Source: Alphaproteobacteria bacterium
GTDB taxonomy: Bacteria; Pseudomonadota; Alphaproteobacteria; Micropepsales; Micropepsaceae
Length of the DNA: 7,359 nt
Assembly: GCA_947455695.1 (NCBI GenBank)
Contig: CANGRN010000063.1
Span: 1-7,359, forward strand
Reading direction: 5' to 3'
How positions within the stretch are numbered: position 1 is the stretch's first letter; each line of letters starts with the position of its first letter. The translations under genes and the position numbers were made by a program. Below are positions 1-5,033 of this stretch, piece after piece. The notes below the pieces were generated by a model. It did no database searches, was not told where the DNA came from, and was given only the letters and a program-made list of their open reading frames with translations.

Positions 1-178
1 CCTGCGCGAGGGCCTCAGCGTCGCGGTGGAAGTCGATGTGCGCGACCAGTCCGGCCCGCTGATCACCATCCGCGTCAGCGGCGGCACCACCCGCGCCAAT
101 ACGGGCGAGGATTCCGGTCCGGCGGCCGATGCCATGATCGCCAAAAGCCTGAAGGCCAATGGTGGTGTCGCACGGTGA
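1..178 (+). CDS. emrA: EmrA/HlyD-family membrane fusion protein, C-terminal end (partial)
   Basis: Only the last 58 codons are present, read in the frame beginning at base 2 and ending at TGA 176-178; the 5' part lies outside the window. The visible protein starts LREGLSVAVEVDVRDQSG, which resembles the conserved closing beta segment of EmrA-type adaptors (an R-x-G-[LM]-S-V motif followed by alternating hydrophobic residues). It ends in a polar, Gly/Ala-rich tail. Proteins of this family are anchored in the inner membrane and bridge an inner membrane transporter to an outer membrane channel. The assignment is strengthened by the next gene, an EmrB-type pump, which starts inside this stop codon (GTGA overlap at 175-178). 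That arrangement implies translational coupling and fixed stoichiometry. The symbol rests on a short fragment plus context, so a related HlyD paralogue is possible. Confidence 0.82.
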   Translation, partial: LREGLSVAVEVDVRDQSGPLITIRVSGGTTRANTGEDSGPAADAMIAKSLKANGGVAR

Positions 179-1722
179 GTGCCCCCGGCAGCGACCTCAA
201 GCCGATGACGGGCGGCCTGCTGGCCGTCACGGCGCTGGCGCTGGCGATGGGCACCTTCATGCAGGTGCTGGATTCCACTATCGCCAATGTCTCGCTGCCC
301 ACCATTTCGGGCAATCTGGGCGTCTCCACCAACCAGGGCACCTGGGTGATCACCGCGTTTGCGGTGGCCAACGGCATCGGCGTGCCGCTGACCGGCTGGC
401 TGATGGGGCGCTACGGCGTGGTGCGGACCTTCGTGGTTTCGGTGCTGCTGTTCACCATCGCGTCCTTTCTGTGCGGCATCGCCTGGAGCCTGCCGTCGCT
501 GATCTTCTTCCGCATCCTGCAGGGGGGCGTGTCGGGTCCCATGATCCCGGGCAGCCAGGCGCTTTTGATCTCGATCTTTCCCTCTGACCGGCGCGGCGCG
601 GCGCTGGGCATCTGGTCCATCACCACCCTGGTCGCGCCGATCTGCGGCCCCATCCTGGGCGGCTATATCTCGGACAATTACCACTGGGGCTGGATCTTCC
701 TGATCAACGTGCCCGTGGGCCTGGCGGTCACCTTCCTGTGCTGGCAAAACATGAAGACGCGCGAGACACCGACGCGCAAGCTGCCCATCGACACGGTCGG
801 CCTGGGCCTGCTGGTGGTCTGGGTCGGTGCGCTGCAGGTAATGCTGGACCAGGGCAAGGATCTGGACTGGTTCGCCTCGACCCAGATCGTGATCCTGGCC
901 ATCGTCACGGCCATCGGCTTTGCCGCCTTCCTGATCTGGGAGCTGACGGCCAAGAATCCCATCGTGGACCTGTCGCTGTTCAAGAGCCGCAACTTCGCAT
1001 TGGGCACGCTGGCATTCTGCCTGGGCTATGCGGTGTTCTTCGCCTGCAACCTCTTGATGCCGCTGTGGCTGCAGACCCAGGTTGGTTACACCGCCACCTG
1101 GGCAGGACTGGTGGCGGCGCCCACCGGCGTGATCGCGGTGCTGCTGACGCCGCTGTCGGCCAAGCTGATGAGCAAGGTGGATGCGCGCATCATCGCCACG
1201 GTGGCCTATATCGCGTTTGGCGTCTCATACCTGATGCGGTCTAATTTCACCGCCGATGCCAGCTTCGTGGACTTCATGCTGCCGCTGCTGGTGCAGGGCA
1301 TCGCCATGGCGACCTTCTTCCTGGCTATGATCACGATTTTGCTGGACGGGATACCGCCGCAGAAAATCCCGCTGGCCTCGGGCCTGTCCAACTTCGCGCG
1401 CATCACCGGCGGCGGGTTTGCGGCCTCCATCGTCACTACCCTGTGGGACCGGCGCGAGGCGTTGCACCAGAGCCGGATGGCGGATCAGACCACCATCTTC
1501 ACGCCGGGGCTGGCCAAGGCGCTGGCGGGCCTGCACAGCGCGGGCTTCCCGGATCTGGCGGCCAAGGCGGCGGTGACGCGCACCATGACCAGCCAGGCCT
1601 ATCTGCTGGCGGCGAACGATATCTTCTGGGCGTCCGGCTGGATCTGCATCCTGCTGATCGGAATGGTGTGGCTGTGCAAACGCGCTGTTTCAGGCGGTGG
1701 AGCACCGGTCGCAGCCGACTAG
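175..1722 (+). CDS. emrB: EmrB/QacA-type (DHA2) multidrug efflux MFS transporter
   Basis: This is an inner membrane drug:proton antiporter of 515 residues, the usual length for the 14-helix DHA2 family. Signature motifs are in order: the motif D1 region LDSTIANVSLPTI (32-44) with membrane-embedded Asp33; the loop 2-3 motif A GWLMGRYGVVRTF (74-86); motif B with Arg113 in RILQGG; and the family-specific motif C region from about 154 to 182, ending WIFLINVPVG. Many further hydrophobic segments follow, the last at about 484-500. The GTG start at 175 is chosen because it overlaps the emrA stop in a GTGA junction and a weak GGTGG lies just upstream. The next in-frame ATG is at 205 (residue 11). Together with the preceding adaptor gene it forms an EmrAB-type efflux operon. 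The substrate cannot be read from sequence. The last 13 residues, RAVSGGGAPVAAD, are matched by a recoded copy further downstream (see findings). Confidence 0.95.
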   Translation: MSAPGSDLKPMTGGLLAVTALALAMGTFMQVLDSTIANVSLPTISGNLGVSTNQGTWVITAFAVANGIGVPLTGWLMGRYGVVRTFVVSVLLFTIASFLCGIAWSLPSLIFFRILQGGVSGPMIPGSQALLISIFPSDRRGAALGIWSITTLVAPICGPILGGYISDNYHWGWIFLINVPVGLAVTFLCWQNMKTRETPTRKLPIDTVGLGLLVVWVGALQVMLDQGKDLDWFASTQIVILAIVTAIGFAAFLIWELTAKNPIVDLSLFKSRNFALGTLAFCLGYAVFFACNLLMPLWLQTQVGYTATWAGLVAAPTGVIAVLLTPLSAKLMSKVDARIIATVAYIAFGVSYLMRSNFTADASFVDFMLPLLVQGIAMATFFLAMITILLDGIPPQKIPLASGLSNFARITGGGFAASIVTTLWDRREALHQSRMADQTTIFTPGLAKALAGLHSAGFPDLAAKAAVTRTMTSQAYLLAANDIFWASGWICILLIGMVWLCKRAVSGGGAPVAAD

Positions 1723-1737
1723 GCGCGTTTGCTTTTT
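1676..1737 (+). terminator. Terminator-like inverted repeat straddling the emrB stop codon
   Basis: A perfect 10-base inverted repeat, GCAAACGCGC (1676-1685) and GCGCGTTTGC (1723-1732), is followed immediately by TTTTT (1733-1737). The 37-base loop contains a second small hairpin, CGGTG-gag-CACCG (1695-1707). The 5' arm lies inside the last codons of emrB and the 3' arm begins at the first base after the TAG stop. A GC-rich stem followed by a T run fits an intrinsic terminator ending emrAB transcription. The loop is long for a classic terminator and translating ribosomes would cover the 5' arm, so efficiency is uncertain. Confidence 0.55.
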
Positions 1738-1770
1738 GGTTTCCCCCTCCGTCCTTCGCATCGCAAGCGC

Positions 1771-1793
1771 GTCCATACGCTGATGCTATGGAC
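1771..1793. repeat. Perfect inverted repeat GTCCATA-N9-TATGGAC
   Basis: The arms at 1771-1777 and 1787-1793 are exact reverse complements separated by nine bases. The site lies in the spacer between the emrB terminator-like element and the deacetylase gene. The symmetry and spacing would fit a transcription factor operator or a short hairpin. The right arm also holds an extended -10-like string, TGC TATGGA (1784-1792), but I see no convincing -35 at 17 bases. The role is unknown. Confidence 0.4.
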
Positions 1794-1799
1794 CGACCA

Positions 1800-1831
1800 C
1801 CTCCCCCGCGGTCGCTTCGCTTCGGGGGAGG
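1800..1831. repeat. GC-rich hairpin CCTCCCCCG-N14-CGGGGGAGG
   Basis: A perfect 9-base inverted repeat (1800-1808 and 1823-1831) encloses a 14-base loop with the repetitive string CGCTTCGCTTC. No T run follows on the plus strand, so it is not a classic intrinsic terminator. C-run/G-run palindromes of this look recur between genes in many high-GC alphaproteobacteria. It could therefore be a dispersed intergenic repeat, an RNA-stabilising structure, or a Rho-type terminator accessory. Only one copy is present in this window. Confidence 0.45.
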
Positions 1832-1832
1832 G

Positions 1833-1874
1833 CGCGCCGTCTCTGGCGGCGGCGCACCCGTCGCGGCTGATTGA
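1833..1874 (+). other. Recoded second copy of the emrB C-terminal tail
   Basis: These 14 codons read RAVSGGGAPVAAD followed by TGA, exactly the last 13 residues of emrB (1681-1722, ending TAG), but in a different reading frame relative to emrB. Nine of the 13 sense codons differ, each only in the third base; the other four are identical. The stretch follows the hairpin at 1800-1831 directly. Its stop codon overlaps the TTG at 1871 that can start the next gene. It has no start codon of its own after the emrB stop, so it looks like a gene-end remnant, or the end of an alternative frame, rather than a gene. Confidence 0.5.
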
Positions 1875-2914
1875 CAGACGTTCCCCCTGCCGCAGAGTGC
1901 GGCATGGACCGCGAATCCCTGATTCGGCGCATGCCCGAGATTGCCTTCACGGTGCTGTTCGGCGCCGGGTTGGTGCTGGGCGGTGCCGCGGCGCTGGCGG
2001 GCATTCCCAAATTCGTGGAAGCCGCCATTCCAGGCATCGCGGCCGAAGCCGCCGCGCCGGATGGTTTGGCGCATGGCGTCGCGCACTTCTTTGTACCGCA
2101 AGGCTTCCGCGAAAGCCGCTACACACCGCAGGTCCTGTATCCGGTGACGCCGTCCCCCATGCCCGATTGGCTGAACCGGGCGATCCTGGACATGCAACGC
2201 GGTCCGGCGCCGGCACTTCGCGGGGCACGGCCTGTGATCGCCATCTGCATTGATGACCTGGGCGAGGATCTGGCCGGCACCGACCGTGCCATGGCGCTGC
2301 CGCAGGCGGTGGCGATGTCCTTCTTGCCCTTTGCCGAGACCACGCCTTTCCTGGCGGAAGCCGCCGCCCGCAAGGGCCATCTGGTGCTGGCCCATGTGCC
2401 GATGCAGGCGCTGGGACGCGAGGACCCGGGACCCATGACCCTCAGGATCGGCATGACGCCCGACGAAATAACCCGCCGCCTGGGCTGGAGCCTGGCGCGG
2501 GTGCCCGGCCTGGTGGGGATCAACAACCATGAAGGCAGCCGGTTCACCGCCGACGCGGCGGGACTGGCGCCGGTGATGGCGACTTTGCGGGCGCGGCACC
2601 TGTTCTTCTTCGATTCCCGCACCGGGCCGGACAGCGCCGTGCCGGCCGCGGCGCGGGCCGCGGGGGTGATGACGGCGGGCCGCGACATCTTCCTGGATGA
2701 CGACCAGCGCGAGGCGGCGGTCAGCGCGCAGCTAGAGATGCTGGCGCGCGAGGCCAAGCGCAGCGGCGTCGCCATCGCCATCGGCCATCCCCATGACGCG
2801 ACCTTGCGATGGTTGAAAGAGTGGCTGGCGAAGGATCACGGCGTGACCCTGGTGCCGCTGGACGAGGCGATGCGGTTGAAAGCCAGGCGCGAAACCGCCG
2901 TTGCGGCGCGTTAG
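1871..2914 (+). CDS. Divergent polysaccharide deacetylase, YibQ family, membrane-anchored
   Basis: Numbered from TTG 1871 (347 residues). One N-terminal hydrophobic segment (about 24-45), preceded by arginines, suggests a signal anchor that places the domain in the periplasm. The catalytic-type domain follows: IDDLG at 127-131 (Asp128/Asp129), a NNHEGSRFT motif at 218-226 with His220, DSRT at 248-251, RDIFLDDD at 271-278, and AIGHPH at 303-308 with His306. Asp/His motifs in this order are typical of the divergent polysaccharide deacetylase (YibQ, formerly DUF610) family, a metal-dependent carbohydrate esterase-like fold whose substrate is not established. The start is uncertain. TTG 1871 gives the longest frame, but ATG 1904 (residue 12) and ATG 1932 (residue 21) keep the anchor, and ATG 1904 is a plausible alternative. 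No strong ribosome binding site marks any of them. A terminator-like element upstream suggests its own transcription, but I could not identify a promoter. Its stop overlaps that of the convergent kinase gene. Confidence 0.88.
   Translation: MTDVPPAAECGMDRESLIRRMPEIAFTVLFGAGLVLGGAAALAGIPKFVEAAIPGIAAEAAAPDGLAHGVAHFFVPQGFRESRYTPQVLYPVTPSPMPDWLNRAILDMQRGPAPALRGARPVIAICIDDLGEDLAGTDRAMALPQAVAMSFLPFAETTPFLAEAAARKGHLVLAHVPMQALGREDPGPMTLRIGMTPDEITRRLGWSLARVPGLVGINNHEGSRFTADAAGLAPVMATLRARHLFFFDSRTGPDSAVPAAARAAGVMTAGRDIFLDDDQREAAVSAQLEMLAREAKRSGVAIAIGHPHDATLRWLKEWLAKDHGVTLVPLDEAMRLKARRETAVAAR
1889..1903 (+). promoter_or_regulatory. Small hairpin abutting the ATG 1904 start candidate
   Basis: GCCGCA (1889-1894), loop GAG, TGCGGC (1898-1903) forms a perfect 6-base stem ending at the base before ATG 1904. 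The only purine-rich string near that start (GAG in the loop, 1895-1897) would sit in the loop, so the structure could modulate initiation if ATG 1904 is used. If TTG 1871 is the start, it is simply coding sequence. Confidence 0.25.
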
Positions 2915-4992
2915 CTCTCGATCATCTCGCGAACCTTGTTCGCCAAAGTGGACATGGCGAAGGGTTTGGCCAGCACCTCCATGCCCCGGTCCAGGTGGCC
3001 GTTGCCGACCACGGCATTCTCCGCGTAACCGGTGATGAACAGCACTTTCAAATCCTTGCGCATCACACGCGCCGCGTCCGCCACCTGGCGGCCATTCATG
3101 CCGCCGGGCAGTCCGACATCGGTGATCATCAGGTCTATGCGCTTGCTGGTCTCCAAAATCTTGAGCGCTGACGGCCCATCGCCCGCTTCCAGGATGTTGT
3201 AATAGCTTTCGCTCAGCACTTCGGAGATCAGCATCCGAACGGTGGCCTCGTCGTCCACCACCAGCACGGTCTCGCCGAAGCCGCGCTCGAACATTTCATT
3301 GGCGCGTTCGGCTTCGTCTTCCACCGCGCCCTGGTGGCGCGGGAAATACAGGCACATGGTGGTGCCCTTGCCGATTTCCGAATAGATGCGCACCTGGCCG
3401 CCGGACTGGCGCACAAAGCCATAGATCATGGACAGGCCCAGCCCCGTGCCGTGGCCCAGCGGCTTGGTCGTGAAAAATGGATCGAAGGCCCGCGCGATGA
3501 CTTCGGGCGTCATGCCGGTGCCGGTATCGGTGACGCAAAGCGAAACATACTGGCCCGGCGTCAGCTCGCGTTCCCGGGCGGCGCGGTCGTCCAGCCACTT
3601 GTTGGCCGTCTCGATGGTCAGCTTGCCGCCATCGGGCATGGCATCGCGGGCATTGATGCACAGGTTGAGCAGCGAGTTCTCCAGCTGCGAGGGATCGACC
3701 CGGATCGGCCACGCCCCGGCCGCGCCCACCACTTCCACCGAAACATTGGGGCCCATGGTGCGATTGATCAGCTCTTCCATGCCGCCGATCAGGCGGTTGG
3801 GATCGACGGGCCTGGGGTCCAGCGTCTGGCGCCGCGAGAAGGCCAGCAGGCGATGGGTCAGGGATGCGGCGCGGCTTGCGGCTTCCATCGCTGCCTTCAC
3901 GAAACGCTCGGCTTCCGCGGGGCGTCCGCCGGAAATGCGGTGCTGCACGCGGTCGAGCGCGCCGGTGATGCCTTGCAGCAGGTTGTTGAAGTCATGGGCG
4001 ATGCCGCCGGTCAGCTGGCCGACCGCTTCCATCTTCTGGGCCTGGCGCAGCGCATCCTGGGCTTGCAGCAATTCGGCTTCCTGGTCCTTTTCGGCCGTAA
4101 CGTCGCGCGCGTTGCAATAGATCTTGCCGCCGTCGGGTACCGCGACCCAGGACAGCCAGCGATAGCCGCCATCCTTGTGGCGATAGCGGTTCTCGAACCG
4201 CAGCGCCGGTTCGCCGCGTTCCATCGCCGCCACCCACGCGTCCTGGGTCCTGGCCTGGTCGTCGGGATGGATGAAGTCGAAGAAGCGGGTGGTGGCGATC
4301 TCGCGTTCGCTCCACCCCAGGATCATTTGCCAGGCCGGATTGGAGGTTTCGAAATAGCCATCCGCATTCAACACGCCGAGGATGTCGGGGCTGAGCTGCC
4401 ATGTGCGGCCGCGTGCCAGGGAATGGGCGATGACGCGCGATTCCAGTTCGGCATTGAGCTGACGCAGCGCCTCGCGTTCGGCCGCCGCCTTGCGCTCGGC
4501 CCGGACACGTTCGGTGGTTTCCACCACCACGGCGATGACACCGCCGGGCTCGCCGCTTTCATCGATCACCGGCGAATAGTCCAGGTCCAGCCAGCAGGGT
4601 TCGAAGGTGCCCCGGCGATTGAGCGAGATCTCGCGATCCTTGTAGGACAGTGTCTTGCCGGCCAGGCCGGTCTTCATCACAAGCGCATTCAATTCGGCCG
4701 CTTCCGGCCAGCCTTCCAGCACCTTGCTGCCCAGCAGCCGGGGATGGCGATTGCCGGCAAAAACCGAATAGGCGTCGTTGTAGATCATGATGCCGTCTTC
4801 GCCCCATAGCAGGACCAGCGGCACCGGGGAGTGCAGCAACAGGCCGACGGTGGTCTTGAGGCTTTGCGGCCAGGATTCGATGGGGCCCAATGATGGGGAC
4901 CAGTCATGGCGGGCGATAAGCTCCGCCGTGGCGCCGCCCCCGGTCAGGAAAGCGGTTTTGCTGTCGATGTGCTGGTTCAACGCGGCCCCCAT
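2911..4992 (-). CDS. Soluble PAS-PAS hybrid sensor histidine kinase with C-terminal receiver
   Basis: 693 residues with no signal peptide or membrane helix, so probably a cytosolic sensor. Domains in order: a PAS-like region at about 50-160; a short coiled coil (158-190); a second PAS at about 200-302 with the PAC-type stretch RYRHKDGGYRWLSW (269-282); a linker helix; and a HisKA dimerisation domain with phospho-acceptor His333 in GGIAHDFNNLL. The ATPase domain follows, with N-box Asn443/Asn447, G1 box DTGTG (489-493), F box FDPFFTTK (503-510) and G2 box GTGLGLS (515-521). Last is a receiver domain (about 574-690) with acidic pair Asp580/Asp581, phospho-acceptor Asp625, Thr654 and Lys676. All catalytic residues are present, so it should be active. 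The receiver is the last domain, so output needs a phosphotransfer protein or a separate regulator, neither visible here. The signal is unknown. It lies 41 bases after trpE and is probably co-transcribed with it. The ATG at 4992 has no clear ribosome binding site. Confidence 0.93.
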   Translation of the reverse strand: MGAALNQHIDSKTAFLTGGGATAELIARHDWSPSLGPIESWPQSLKTTVGLLLHSPVPLVLLWGEDGIMIYNDAYSVFAGNRHPRLLGSKVLEGWPEAAELNALVMKTGLAGKTLSYKDREISLNRRGTFEPCWLDLDYSPVIDESGEPGGVIAVVVETTERVRAERKAAAEREALRQLNAELESRVIAHSLARGRTWQLSPDILGVLNADGYFETSNPAWQMILGWSEREIATTRFFDFIHPDDQARTQDAWVAAMERGEPALRFENRYRHKDGGYRWLSWVAVPDGGKIYCNARDVTAEKDQEAELLQAQDALRQAQKMEAVGQLTGGIAHDFNNLLQGITGALDRVQHRISGGRPAEAERFVKAAMEAASRAASLTHRLLAFSRRQTLDPRPVDPNRLIGGMEELINRTMGPNVSVEVVGAAGAWPIRVDPSQLENSLLNLCINARDAMPDGGKLTIETANKWLDDRAARERELTPGQYVSLCVTDTGTGMTPEVIARAFDPFFTTKPLGHGTGLGLSMIYGFVRQSGGQVRIYSEIGKGTTMCLYFPRHQGAVEDEAERANEMFERGFGETVLVVDDEATVRMLISEVLSESYYNILEAGDGPSALKILETSKRIDLMITDVGLPGGMNGRQVADAARVMRKDLKVLFITGYAENAVVGNGHLDRGMEVLAKPFAMSTLANKVREMIES

Positions 4993-5033
4993 ATCGAGGC
5001 GCTAACGGGGTTTAGCTGAAAAAGTTCCCTGGC

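Noticed and set aside
1871..1899. TTGACA at 1871 as a -35 box for the deacetylase gene
   Set aside because: The expected -10 position 17 bases on reads AGAGTG, unlike any -10 consensus, and a promoter here would leave ATG 1904 essentially leaderless.
1499..2599. A 366-codon open frame on the minus strand across the emrB end, spacer and deacetylase gene
   Set aside because: It runs opposite two well-supported genes, is Arg/Gly/His/Pro-rich, shows no family motifs and lacks a plausible ribosome binding site.
3334..4809. A 491-codon open frame on the plus strand opposite the histidine kinase
   Set aside because: Its translation is rich in Gly, Ala, His, Arg and Gln with no domain motifs, and it is exactly antisense to a kinase with every catalytic motif. 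Long antisense frames are expected opposite GC-rich genes.
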